From QHVT01 sp036387915 (GTDB lineage: Bacteria > Acidobacteriota > Thermoanaerobaculia > Gp7-AA8), in assembly GCA_036387915.1 (NCBI GenBank), contig DASVSV010000035.1:1-16430 (forward strand): a stretch of 16,430 nucleotides of DNA, in the 5' to 3' direction. The number at the start of each line of letters is the position of its first letter. The first letter of the stretch is position 1. The position numbers and the translations under genes are program-made. Below, one piece after another: positions 1-7,285 of the stretch. The notes beneath the pieces are model-generated. The model saw nothing but the letters and a program-made list of their open reading frames with translations, did not search any database and had not been told where the DNA came from.

Positions 1-583
1 AGTCGCGGTTGAGGTTGAGGTTGCGCGCGTTGGTGCGCCAGCCGCCTTCTTCCGGGCCGCGCTGGTTGATGCGCGACCAGCGCGAGAAGCGCTCGTGCCC
101 GTCGACGTTGAAGATGGGCACGAAGAGGACGTTGGCGCGGTCGAGCAGCTCGCGTTTCGTGCCGCGCACGGTCATGTCGCGCAGGAGCATCAGTCCCGCG
201 TCCTTGCCGTCGATCTCGCCCGCGTGGATGCCGGCCTGCGCGAAGACGATCGGCTTGCCGCTCCGCCGCAACGCCTCCGGCGTGAACGCGCGCTCTTTCG
301 ACGCGATGACCATCCAGATGTCGCGCCCCTCGGGGCTCTTGCCAAGAGACACCATCTTCAACTGCGGCGCCGCCGCCACGAGCCGGCGCAGGTACGCGAA
401 CGTCTCGTCATACCGCGGCGTGGTCCGGAACTCGGTTCGCTCGGAAGGAGTGACCCACGGATCGCTAGCCGGCAGCATCAGCGCACGGCTCGCGCCGTTC
501 CACGGAATCGCCGGAGGAAGAATGGCCGGCTGGGCAGTGAGGGTGGCGGAGAGCAGAAGCGCCGTCAACATGACGGGCTTCAT
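1..583 (-). CDS. Secreted M14 family zinc carboxypeptidase, N-terminal part (runs off left edge)
   Basis: The 194 visible residues match the start of an M14 (carboxypeptidase A-like) metallopeptidase, which removes C-terminal residues or cleaves peptides outside the cytoplasm. A short hydrophobic signal-like N-terminus (residues 1-18) precedes a region reading GKSPEGRDIW at 81-90, typical of the family just before the zinc site. The first two zinc ligands are in HAGE, H120 and E123. NVDGHERFSR (159-168) and NLNLNRD (188-194) follow; the latter holds the Asn-Arg pair that binds the substrate carboxylate. The third zinc His and the catalytic Glu lie beyond the window. The ATG at 583 is only 9 bases after the stop of the upstream Uma2 gene and has no clear ribosome binding site, so co-transcription with that gene is likely. 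Family call is firm; the specificity cannot be read. Confidence 0.85.
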   Translation of the reverse strand, partial: MKPVMLTALLLSATLTAQPAILPPAIPWNGASRALMLPASDPWVTPSERTEFRTTPRYDETFAYLRRLVAAAPQLKMVSLGKSPEGRDIWMVIASKERAFTPEALRRSGKPIVFAQAGIHAGEIDGKDAGLMLLRDMTVRGTKRELLDRANVLFVPIFNVDGHERFSRWSRINQRGPEEGGWRTNARNLNLNRD

Positions 584-592
584 AACACAGAG

Positions 593-1132
593 CTATTCGA
601 AGATGTCGCGGAGCGCGATGGTCAGATCAGGAAAGAACGGAGACGTCACCGTTTCGCCAACAGGAACGGCGACGAACTTCGCACCGGAGCGCCGGAAAAT
701 CTTTACCTCGTTCTGATATGGGTCGACGATCCAGTACTCGGCGACTCCAGCGCGCTCGTACATCCCGTACTTCACCCGCTCGTCGTAGCTGCGGTTCGAC
801 GACAGGATCTCCACCACAAAATCGGGGACGCCCAGGATGTAGTCAGGAGTGAGCGTGTGTGTGCTGCCGGCGCTGACGAATACGATGTCAGGCTGCACCA
901 CGACGTGGTCGATCAAACGTACATCTACAGGTGCGAAGTAAACCTCGCCGAGACGGCGTTCCCAGATATGGTTACAGAGGGCAACGCCGAGCCTGGCGAG
1001 GATGGCTTGATGCCGAAGGTTTGGCGCAGGATTCACGTAATGCTCCCCGTCGATGATCTCGTGCCGACGGCCGTCGTCGGGGATGGCGGCATAGTCCTCG
1101 TAGGTGAGCTTGATGGAGGTCTGCGGTGCCAT
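593..1132 (-). CDS. Uma2 family (DUF820) PD-(D/E)XK-like protein, paralogue 1
   Basis: A 179-residue protein of the Uma2/DUF820 family, which belongs to the restriction-endonuclease-like PD-(D/E)XK superfamily; its biological role is unknown. Family signatures are E25 in HEIIDGE, D82 in QPDIVFV, E108 in VEILS, K121 in RVKYGMYE, and the hallmark AEYWIVDP at 131-138. These would form a metal-dependent nuclease-like site, so catalysis is possible but not shown. The first 38 residues equal those of paralogue 2, while the rest differs at roughly half the positions. The start is shared by all four paralogues, and a TAAAAT hexamer lies exactly 6 bases upstream, with no Shine-Dalgarno, suggesting a leaderless message. 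The M14 peptidase gene follows after 9 bases. No signal peptide or membrane segment is visible, so it is probably cytoplasmic. Confidence 0.88.
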   Translation of the reverse strand: MAPQTSIKLTYEDYAAIPDDGRRHEIIDGEHYVNPAPNLRHQAILARLGVALCNHIWERRLGEVYFAPVDVRLIDHVVVQPDIVFVSAGSTHTLTPDYILGVPDFVVEILSSNRSYDERVKYGMYERAGVAEYWIVDPYQNEVKIFRRSGAKFVAVPVGETVTSPFFPDLTIALRDIFE

Positions 1133-1138
1133 GGCGTC

Positions 1139-1144
1139 ATTTTA
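1139..1144 (-). promoter_or_regulatory. Leaderless -10-like hexamer of Uma2 paralogue 1
   Basis: On the minus strand the bases read TAAAAT, preceded by CGCG, with 6 bases between the hexamer and the ATG at 1132. That spacing puts the predicted transcription start at the A of ATG. The same arrangement precedes the other three Uma2 genes. No -35 element is evident. Function is inferred from position and repetition. Confidence 0.45.
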
Positions 1145-1195
1145 CGCGCGTTTTGCCCGAACGCACGCCGCCGCGGGACCCTGTCGTTCCGATAA

Positions 1196-1231
1196 GAGTG
1201 CGGCAGCTCGTCCGCGTCCGCTGCCGCACTC
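1196..1231 (-). terminator. Perfect 11-bp hairpin between Uma2 paralogues 2 and 1
   Basis: GAGTGCGGCAG (1196-1206) is the exact reverse complement of CTGCCGCACTC (1221-1231), with a 14-base loop. It lies 29 bases after the stop of paralogue 2 in the direction of transcription and is followed by TTAT, only a short T run. It could end transcription of paralogue 2, or be a dispersed palindromic repeat. It lies upstream of the TAAAAT element of paralogue 1. Confidence 0.5.
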
Positions 1232-1260
1232 CTATAACGCCGCGAGTATGTGGTGGGCGA

Positions 1261-1800
1261 TCAGCGGAACAACGCGCCGACGTTAAACGCGAAACCCGGA
1301 AGCAGAGGCGTGGTCAGCGTCTCGCCGACGTCGATGCGTTGGAAGCGGTTGCCGCTGCGGCGGAAGATCGTGACGCTCTCAGCCTCCGGATCCACGATCC
1401 AGTACTCGGCGACGCCGAGTCGCTCGTACATCTGCAACTTCAGACGTTCGTCATGGGCGCGGTTGAAGGGAGAGAGCACTTCCACGGCGAGATCGGGCGC
1501 GCCCTGTACATTTTTCGCTGTGAGAATGTGCGATCGCGCTGCACCGACGAAGAGGACGTCCGGCTGCACGACGTCCGTCAACGACAGCACGACATCCGCC
1601 GGCGCGAAGAAAACTTCGCCGAGACCGCTATGTTCAAAAGGCAGCAGAGCCTCGACGACTCTCTTCACAACCCGCTGGTGCTGCAGGTTCGGCGCAGGAT
1701 TCACGTAATGCTCCCCGTCGATGATCTCGTGCCGACGACCGTCGTCGGGGATGGCGGCGTAGTCCTCGTAGGTGAGCTTGATGGAGGTCTGCGGTGCCAT
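1261..1800 (-). CDS. Uma2 family (DUF820) PD-(D/E)XK-like protein, paralogue 2
   Basis: A 179-residue Uma2/DUF820 protein with the family's putative active-site residues: E25 in HEIIDGE, D81 in QPDVLFV, E107 in VEVLS, K121 in RLKLQMYE, and AEYWIVDP at 131-138. Function is unknown. An in-frame ATG three codons upstream (1809) would give MAPMAPQ. The 1800 start is preferred because it yields the same MAPQTSIKL start and the same length as paralogues 1 and 4, and because the TAAAAT hexamer (1808-1813) overlaps the upstream ATG. Its first 110 bases differ from paralogue 1 at only two positions although the bodies are far apart. The stop of paralogue 3 is only 23 bases upstream, so this copy may be read both from its own promoter and from readthrough. 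Confidence 0.87.
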   Translation of the reverse strand: MAPQTSIKLTYEDYAAIPDDGRRHEIIDGEHYVNPAPNLQHQRVVKRVVEALLPFEHSGLGEVFFAPADVVLSLTDVVQPDVLFVGAARSHILTAKNVQGAPDLAVEVLSPFNRAHDERLKLQMYERLGVAEYWIVDPEAESVTIFRRSGNRFQRIDVGETLTTPLLPGFAFNVGALFR

Positions 1801-1807
1801 GGGGGCC

Positions 1808-1813
1808 ATTTTA
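1808..1813 (-). promoter_or_regulatory. Leaderless -10-like hexamer of Uma2 paralogue 2
   Basis: The minus strand reads ACGCGTAAAAT, with 7 bases between the hexamer and the preferred ATG at 1800. The hexamer falls in the 23-base gap after paralogue 3, so any -35 contacts would lie inside the end of that gene. It overlaps the alternative ATG at 1809, which argues for the downstream start. Confidence 0.42.
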
Positions 1814-1823
1814 CGCGTGTTGG

Positions 1824-2366
1824 TCAGGTGAAGAGGTCGCGCAGCCGCAAGGTGAATCCCGGCAGGGCAGGCGAGGTGAGCGTGTCACCCACCTCGGCGC
1901 GCGCGTACCGTCCCTCCGCGTGCCGGTAGACCTCGACCACTTCGTCTTCCGGATCGACGATCCAGTATTCGGGGACGCCGACACGCTCGTACGTGTCGTA
2001 CTTGATGCGCTTGTCGAAACGGCGGTTGCCCGGCGAGAGGATCTCGACGAGGAGGTCCGGTACTCCCTGAATGTTCGCCTCGGTCACGATGTGCTTCCGC
2101 GCGTTACTGACGAAGATCAGATCCGGCTCGACGATGTCGTGCTCCGTGAGCAGCACGTCGAACGGCGCGAAGAAAATCGAGCCGAGTTGTCTGGCAGACA
2201 CGAAACTCCCGACCGCGAGCGTCAGACGAAAGGCGAGAGTCTGGTGCCGCGTGTTCGGCGAAGGATTCACGTAATGCTCTCCGTCGATGATTTCGTGACG
2301 ACGCCGGTCGGCGGGGATTACGACGTAATCCTCGTAGCTCAGCTTCAGTGCCGTCTGCGGTGCCAT
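1824..2366 (-). CDS. Uma2 family (DUF820) PD-(D/E)XK-like protein, paralogue 3
   Basis: A 180-residue Uma2/DUF820 protein, the most diverged of the four at its N-terminus (MAPQTALKLSYEDYVVIP). It keeps the shared HEIIDGEHYVNPSPN block, the acidic EPDLIFV motif, VEILS, the Lys of RIKYDTYE and PEYWIVDP, so the nuclease-like fold and putative metal site look intact. No signal peptide or membrane segment is seen. The role of the family is unknown. It lies directly downstream of the large surface-protein gene but is separated from it by a strong hairpin (2386-2420), and a TAAACT hexamer lies 6 bases before the ATG, so it is probably an independent leaderless unit that may extend into paralogue 2. 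Confidence 0.88.
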   Translation of the reverse strand: MAPQTALKLSYEDYVVIPADRRRHEIIDGEHYVNPSPNTRHQTLAFRLTLAVGSFVSARQLGSIFFAPFDVLLTEHDIVEPDLIFVSNARKHIVTEANIQGVPDLLVEILSPGNRRFDKRIKYDTYERVGVPEYWIVDPEDEVVEVYRHAEGRYARAEVGDTLTSPALPGFTLRLRDLFT

Positions 2367-2372
2367 GGGGAG

Positions 2373-2378
2373 AGTTTA
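2373..2378 (-). promoter_or_regulatory. Leaderless -10-like hexamer of Uma2 paralogue 3
   Basis: The minus strand reads GGCGTAAACT, with exactly 6 bases (CTCCCC) between the hexamer and the ATG at 2366. The hexamer begins 7 bases after the foot of the 15-bp hairpin, so the usual -35 area would lie within the hairpin arm. Confidence 0.42.
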
Positions 2379-2385
2379 CGCCCGC

Positions 2386-2420
2386 GGAAGAAGCGCCGTC
2401 GAGGTGACGGCGCTTCTTCC
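2386..2420 (-). terminator. Perfect 15-bp hairpin after the large surface-protein gene
   Basis: GGAAGAAGCGCCGTC (2386-2400) pairs perfectly with GACGGCGCTTCTTCC (2406-2420) around a 5-base loop. It starts 8 bases after the TGA at 2429-2431, the expected place for an intrinsic terminator of the 1400-residue gene. There is no T tract after it, so termination may be partial, or the hairpin may protect the message 3' end. Confidence 0.6.
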
Positions 2421-2428
2421 GGTGAGGC

Positions 2429-5400
2429 TCAGTGGCGGGCGGCGCGGGTGCGGCCGCCGCAGGAGGCGCGGGGTGCAAACGGCGAGTCGTACGTGAAGCC
2501 GTTGGTGAGCGTGGCGTTGCTGGTGGCGTCGGCGACGACGACGCGCGCGGGGCCGGCGTTGCCGGCGGGGATGCGCACGCGGAGCATGGTCGGGTCGAGG
2601 AGCGTGATGTCGGTCGCGGGCACGAGGTCGAACGAGACCGTCACTGCCGGCGTGAAGCCGCGGCCGTGGATGGTGGCGAAGATGCCGCCGTCGGTGCTGG
2701 CGCAGCGCGGGTCGACGGAGCTGACGGTGAGACCGCTGGCAGCGACCTGCACGTTCAGTCCCACTGCCGCGAGGGCGCCGCTGCTGTTGCGCACGTGGAC
2801 GGGATGCGAGCCGGCCGGAGTGTCAGAGGCGAGACGCAGCACGACGCGCGTGTAGTTCATCTCGACGATGGCCGCGGGGCGGCCGCCGACCTCGAAGGTG
2901 TAGCCGGGACGGAAGCCTTCGCCGCCGAGGGCGAGCTCTCCGCCGGTCGGGAGGATCGAAGGCGCGAGAGAGGTGATGCGCGGCGGACGTGCCTCGAGCA
3001 CCGAGAACACGGGACCGCTCGTCGACGTGCGGCCGAGGTGATCGGTCAGGGTGACGCTGACCTGGCCGGCGGGGAGCTCCGGCACGCGCACGACCAGCGT
3101 CACGGGCGTCGAGTCGAGGATCGTCGCGCCAGTCGTGGCGAACGTCACCGCGACGTCGGGCCGCAGGTCGAGACCGCGGATCGTGACCACTTCGCCCGGT
3201 GCCGCCGCGGACGGCTCGATGCTGCTGATGAACGGCGTCGGGATCGTGGCGTTGTTGAATTCGTACGCGGCGGGGATCGCGTACGTGCCGCCGCTGCAGC
3301 GCACCGTCACGTCGACCGTGCCCGGCGCCCGCGCCGGTGTGACGGCGGTGATGGTGTTCTGATCGCGCATCACGACCTGTGTCGCGGCGTTGCTGCCGAA
3401 GAAGACCCAGCACGAGCTGTCGAAGTTGTCGCCGGTGACGCGCACGTGCGTCCCACCCGTGGTCGTCCCGGCGCGCGGCAGCACCTCGGAAGCCAGCGGC
3501 GATGCGGAGACGAAGGCGAAGCCGTTCGCGAAGTGCATCACGTCCTCGCCGCAGCGAAGCATGACCGCCACTCCGCCGGTGGCGTGCGCGGGCGTGACGG
3601 CGGTCATGGTCGTGGTGTTGACGAACTGCACCGAGCTCGCGGGCACGCCGCCGAATGCGATCGTGCAGCCAGCGCGCAAATTCGCGCCCGAGATCGAGAC
3701 CGCGGTGCCGCCGGAAGTCGGACCGTAGGAGGGTGTGATGCCGAGGATGGCCGGTGTGGTCGGGGTGGTGCGCACGTCGCCGAAGAGCGACTGCACCTCG
3801 CTGCCATGCTCCGCGGGCAGTTGCGCGTCGATGGTGAATGCGCCGATACGCGTCGCTTTGACAGTGAACGTGGCGCTGCCGCCGGCGGGAATGGTCAGCG
3901 ACGACGGCACCTGGACGCCGCCGGTGGCGACGAGACCGATGGTCATCGCGTTCGCCGGGCTTACGGAGACGGTGACGTTGGCGGTCTGTCCTTCGAGTAG
4001 CTCCAGATGCGCCGGTGTGAAATGAAGCGTCGCTTTCGTGTAGGTGTGCGCGCGCACCTCGTGCGTCGTGCCGCCGAGAAGGGCGGGGAGTGTGACGGAG
4101 ATGGTGGCGGTGCGGCCGGGGAGCAGCGCCGAGACGTTGAACTCCGTGCCGACGCTGCCGGCGGGGATGACCAGCGTGGCCGGCACGGAGACCGCGTCGG
4201 GCGCGTCGGTGGTGAGCGTCAGCGTGAGGTCCTGCGAGTAGGAATCGCCGAGTTGCACGGTGAAGGCGCCGGTGGAGCCGACGGCGACGGCCCGTTCGGC
4301 GGGACCGATGCCGATGTCGTCGTTCGTAATCGTCACCACGCCCTCGGCGACGTCGAACGTCCCGGAGAGCCGGTGCAGCACCACGCGAAACGTTTCGTTC
4401 GGCTCCGGCTCGTCGTCGCCGACGATCGTCACATTGACGGTGCGCGACGTCTGGCCGCTGAACTGCACGAAGGTGCTCGTCGCAATGAAGTCGGCCGGCG
4501 ACTGCGCGTTGACGGGAACGAGCGACACCCCGACGAATCCGAAGATCGGCTGCGTCGCGGCGAGGGTGATGGTGGCGGTCGACGTGACGTCGCCTTCGAT
4601 GACGGTGAGGTCCTGGGCGGTGACCGTGGGCGCCGTGTCGTCGTTGAGAATAGTCACCAACGCGTAGCCGAAGTTCGGGCTGTAGATTTCAAAGAACTCG
4701 TCGTTCTCGTACGTCGTATCGCCGATGATCGTGATCGACGCGAACTTCTCCGTTTCGCCCGGCAGGAACGTGACCGTCCCGCCGCCGCCGACGTAATCGC
4801 TGCCCGCGGAGGCGGTCCAGGAGTAGAGCGTGTACGGGACGTTCACCGGCGCGGAGGCCGGAGAGGAGAGCGTGAAGCGCGCCTGCGCGACGTGGTTGCC
4901 GGCGTTCCCCTCGGCCACCTCCAGGTCGTGGATGGTGACGGCGGGCGGCGGGTCGTTGTCGTTGATCGTGATGGTGGTGGTGTTGGGCGGGCCGACTTCC
5001 GTGCCGGCGGTGGGATTGCTCAGCGCGAGGACGATGGTCTCGCTCGACTCATAGCTCGCGTCGTTGACCATCGTGACGGTGAAGCTCTTCTGCGTCTCGC
5101 CGTCGGCGAAGGAAAGCGTCCCGCTGCCGCCGTTGAAGTCCGCGCCGGCGGTGGCCGTGCCGCCCGCGACCGCGTACGCGACCGAGGCCGCGCCTGATGC
5201 GCCCTGGGCACGGCGCACCGTGACCGTCGCGTTGCCGTTTTCATTTGCGGAGAGTGTGGCGTTCTGGAACGAGAAGATGCCCGGGCCTTCGACAGTGACG
5301 CAGCGGGAGAACTCGGACGTACCTTCGACGCTGGTGGTGGCGGTGGCAGTGATGACCGTGCCGGGTGCCATCCACGGCAGCTCGAACGAGAAGGCGGCCT

Positions 5401-6631
5401 GCCCGGTAGCGTCGGTGGTCACGTCATATCCGCCCAGCCAGTCCCGTCCTTCGCCGTAGCCGGAGGCGTTGCAGGAGGAGTTGGAGAAGAGATCGACGCG
5501 GTTGGTGCGGTTGGGCGCGGTCGAGAGCGTCCCGTGGATCATCGTGCTGACGCCGACTTTCGCGCGCGTCAGGACCGGAAAGTTGATGGCGTTGTTCGGG
5601 CCGGTGTCGCTGTCGTCGGCGTCGTTCGGCGTCGGGCCGTTCGTGAATCCGGTCTGGAGGTCGATCCCGAAAGAGTTGCCGCTGATGGAGTTCTCGAGGA
5701 ACTCGTTCCGGAGAGCGGTGCCGCTGACGAAGATGGCGGTGGAGTTGCCGCGAATGACGTTGCCGGCGACCGTGGTGTCGTGGGACTGGTAGATCCCGAT
5801 GCCGGTCTGATTCGGAATGACCGTCCCGGCGGGCGTGACGCCGATGAAATTCCGCAGGACCCAGACGTTGTCGGTGTCGTAGACGTCGATAGCCACCGAG
5901 GCGCCGACGAAGACGTTCGGCGTCACGCCTCCGATGAGGATGGTGCTGACGTACTGGTAGTAGGCCGCGACGTGGTACGAGGTGTTGCCGAGCCGGGCGG
6001 TCTGCGCCAGGTTGCTGCCGAAGGTGTTGCCCTGGATCGACGTCCGCATTGGCGAGGCGATCCGGACGCCGTACGAGTTGGCGGAGATCAGATTGGCGTC
6101 CTCCGGATTCCCGCCGCCGATCGTGACGTCGTGGATTCCATACTCGACGTAAACGCCATAGGCGTTCGGCCGGGCGATCGTGCCGGTGCGGTCGGTCCCC
6201 AGATGGCAGCCGAGGACGCGGCCGCCGTTGATGCTGATGGCCGAACCGACGAAGTTGCCGATGGCCATGCCGAGCACGTCACCGCGCACCGTCAGCCCGG
6301 CGGTGTCCCAGGAGTTGCCCGCCACGAGCGAGCCGTCGAGCTCGATCAGCGGTCTCCCGCTGTACCCGGGCTGCGTGGTGGCGTCGATGGCGATCGAGTA
6401 CGAAGTCACCGCGGGCAGCTCCGTCAGCGGCTGGATGGTCTGCGGTCCGCTGCCGATCGAGAACTCGATCCGGTCGACCGTGCCGGCCGCGGCCTGCGTC
6501 AGCGCCGCGCGCAGCGAGCCGGTTCCGGAGTCATTCGTGTTGGTAACGACGGCGGTGGCGGCGGAAAGCGGAAGCGCGGCCAAAAGCACGAGCGCACCGA
6601 ACATGCGCTGCAGCAGCAAGTGGTTTTTCAT
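2429..6631 (-). CDS. Large secreted beta-helix / Calx-beta / IPT-TIG repeat protein (putative adhesin)
   Basis: A 1400-residue exported protein. Residues 1-26 form a signal peptide (charged start, hydrophobic core, SAATA end). VVTNTNDSGTGSLRAAL (28-44) opens a right-handed parallel beta-helix with repeated Asn/Gly-rich turns to about residue 345, followed by a beta-sandwich-like stretch to about 448. Three Calx-beta domains follow, ending in INDND (556-560), ILNDD (661-665) and ITNDD (768-772); such domains bind calcium. A beta-rich spacer (775-955) leads to five IPT/TIG immunoglobulin-like domains starting near 961, 1043, 1132, 1217 and 1300. No C-terminal sorting signal or membrane anchor is seen. 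The layout suits a cell-surface or secreted adhesion or carbohydrate-binding protein; no catalytic site was recognised. The ATG is preceded by only a weak GAGAG-type ribosome binding site. It sits between Uma2 paralogues 4 and 3. Confidence 0.85.
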   Translation of the reverse strand: MKNHLLLQRMFGALVLLAALPLSAATAVVTNTNDSGTGSLRAALTQAAAGTVDRIEFSIGSGPQTIQPLTELPAVTSYSIAIDATTQPGYSGRPLIELDGSLVAGNSWDTAGLTVRGDVLGMAIGNFVGSAISINGGRVLGCHLGTDRTGTIARPNAYGVYVEYGIHDVTIGGGNPEDANLISANSYGVRIASPMRTSIQGNTFGSNLAQTARLGNTSYHVAAYYQYVSTILIGGVTPNVFVGASVAIDVYDTDNVWVLRNFIGVTPAGTVIPNQTGIGIYQSHDTTVAGNVIRGNSTAIFVSGTALRNEFLENSISGNSFGIDLQTGFTNGPTPNDADDSDTGPNNAINFPVLTRAKVGVSTMIHGTLSTAPNRTNRVDLFSNSSCNASGYGEGRDWLGGYDVTTDATGQAAFSFELPWMAPGTVITATATTSVEGTSEFSRCVTVEGPGIFSFQNATLSANENGNATVTVRRAQGASGAASVAYAVAGGTATAGADFNGGSGTLSFADGETQKSFTVTMVNDASYESSETIVLALSNPTAGTEVGPPNTTTITINDNDPPPAVTIHDLEVAEGNAGNHVAQARFTLSSPASAPVNVPYTLYSWTASAGSDYVGGGGTVTFLPGETEKFASITIIGDTTYENDEFFEIYSPNFGYALVTILNDDTAPTVTAQDLTVIEGDVTSTATITLAATQPIFGFVGVSLVPVNAQSPADFIATSTFVQFSGQTSRTVNVTIVGDDEPEPNETFRVVLHRLSGTFDVAEGVVTITNDDIGIGPAERAVAVGSTGAFTVQLGDSYSQDLTLTLTTDAPDAVSVPATLVIPAGSVGTEFNVSALLPGRTATISVTLPALLGGTTHEVRAHTYTKATLHFTPAHLELLEGQTANVTVSVSPANAMTIGLVATGGVQVPSSLTIPAGGSATFTVKATRIGAFTIDAQLPAEHGSEVQSLFGDVRTTPTTPAILGITPSYGPTSGGTAVSISGANLRAGCTIAFGGVPASSVQFVNTTTMTAVTPAHATGGVAVMLRCGEDVMHFANGFAFVSASPLASEVLPRAGTTTGGTHVRVTGDNFDSSCWVFFGSNAATQVVMRDQNTITAVTPARAPGTVDVTVRCSGGTYAIPAAYEFNNATIPTPFISSIEPSAAAPGEVVTIRGLDLRPDVAVTFATTGATILDSTPVTLVVRVPELPAGQVSVTLTDHLGRTSTSGPVFSVLEARPPRITSLAPSILPTGGELALGGEGFRPGYTFEVGGRPAAIVEMNYTRVVLRLASDTPAGSHPVHVRNSSGALAAVGLNVQVAASGLTVSSVDPRCASTDGGIFATIHGRGFTPAVTVSFDLVPATDITLLDPTMLRVRIPAGNAGPARVVVADATSNATLTNGFTYDSPFAPRASCGGRTRAARH

Positions 6632-6691
6632 CGGATTTCTCTCTCTCGATCGATTTTCGGGGACCGTGGAGAGAATACCCGAAGAGTTCGG

Positions 6692-6710
6692 TTATTTGTA
6701 CAACAAATAA
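6692..6710. promoter_or_regulatory. AT-rich inverted repeat upstream of the surface-protein gene
   Basis: TTATTTGT (6692-6699) and ACAAATAA (6703-6710) are exact reverse complements with a 3-base centre, in an AT-rich island inside an otherwise GC-rich region. It lies between the stop of Uma2 paralogue 4 (6718) and the ATG of the 1400-residue gene (6631), about 60 bases before that ATG. It could be an operator, part of the promoter, or a weak terminator of paralogue 4. The sequence does not decide among these. Confidence 0.35.
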
Positions 6711-6717
6711 TTGTGTG

Positions 6718-7257
6718 TCAGGCGAAGAGGGAGCGGAGAGAGAGGGCGAAGCCGGGGAGGAGTGGGGTGGTCAGGGTGTCGGTCGTCTCGATGCGCTGGA
6801 AGCGGGTTCCGGCGCGGCGGAAGATCGTCACGGTGTCGTCGAACGGATCGATGATCCAGTATTCCGCCACGCCGGCGCGCTCGTACGTCCGGTACTTCAG
6901 GCGCTCGTCGTAGTCGCGGTTCGAGGAGAGGATCTCGACGATGAGATCGGGCGCCCCCTGAATGTTTTTCGCGGTGATGATGTGCGCGCGAGCATTACTG
7001 ATGAACAGCAGGTCGGGCTCCACGACGTCGTATTCAGACAGCACCACGTCGATCCGCGGATGGAACACCTGGCCGAGCGAGTTCGCGGTGACGAAGTTGT
7101 AGAGGGCGGCGGCCAGGCGCATCGACACGGTCTGGTGTTTGATGTTCGGCGCAGGATTCACGTAATGCTCTCCGTCGATGATCTCGTGGCGACGACCGTC
7201 GTCGGGAATCGTGGCGTAGTCCTCGTAGGTGAGCTTGATCGAGGTCTGCGGGGCCAT
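6718..7257 (-). CDS. Uma2 family (DUF820) PD-(D/E)XK-like protein, paralogue 4
   Basis: A 179-residue Uma2/DUF820 protein separated from the other three copies by the 4.2-kb surface-protein gene. It keeps HEIIDGEHYVNPAPN, EPDLLFI, VEILS, the Lys of RLKYRTYE and AEYWIIDP, the putative nuclease-like motifs. Its first 38 residues differ from paralogues 1 and 2 only at position 16 (Thr for Ala), and its first 110 bases differ from paralogue 2 at seven positions. The ATG has a TAAACT hexamer 6 bases upstream and no ribosome binding site. The M16 peptidase gene ends just upstream, followed by a 12-bp hairpin that lies before this promoter, so the gene is probably transcribed on its own. Biological function is unknown. 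Confidence 0.88.
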   Translation of the reverse strand: MAPQTSIKLTYEDYATIPDDGRRHEIIDGEHYVNPAPNIKHQTVSMRLAAALYNFVTANSLGQVFHPRIDVVLSEYDVVEPDLLFISNARAHIITAKNIQGAPDLIVEILSSNRDYDERLKYRTYERAGVAEYWIIDPFDDTVTIFRRAGTRFQRIETTDTLTTPLLPGFALSLRSLFA

Positions 7258-7263
7258 GGCTAC

Positions 7264-7269
7264 AGTTTA
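7264..7269 (-). promoter_or_regulatory. Leaderless -10-like hexamer of Uma2 paralogue 4
   Basis: The minus strand reads CGCGTAAACT, with exactly 6 bases (GTAGCC) between the hexamer and the ATG at 7257. It matches the elements of the other three Uma2 genes in sequence and position and lies 16 bases after the M16 hairpin. Confidence 0.45.
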
Positions 7270-7285
7270 CGCGCGTTCGCGATCG

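Noticed and set aside
95..1195. A 366-codon plus-strand open frame across the M14 and Uma2 genes
   Set aside because: It spans two recognisable minus-strand genes and the gap between them. Fragments of it resemble similar antisense frames over the other Uma2 copies only because the sense genes are paralogues.
1133..2420. Uma2 copies plus palindromes as a transposon or CRISPR-like repeat array
   Set aside because: There is no transposase, no terminal inverted repeats shared between copies, no target-site duplications found, and the hairpins are unrelated to each other, so they are not evenly spaced direct repeats.
2432..5197. Long plus-strand open frames opposite the surface-protein gene (including 2432-4000 and 4007-5197)
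   Set aside because: Antisense to a clear signal-peptide/Calx-beta/IPT protein. The translations are Arg/Gly/Asp-rich and lack recognisable domains.
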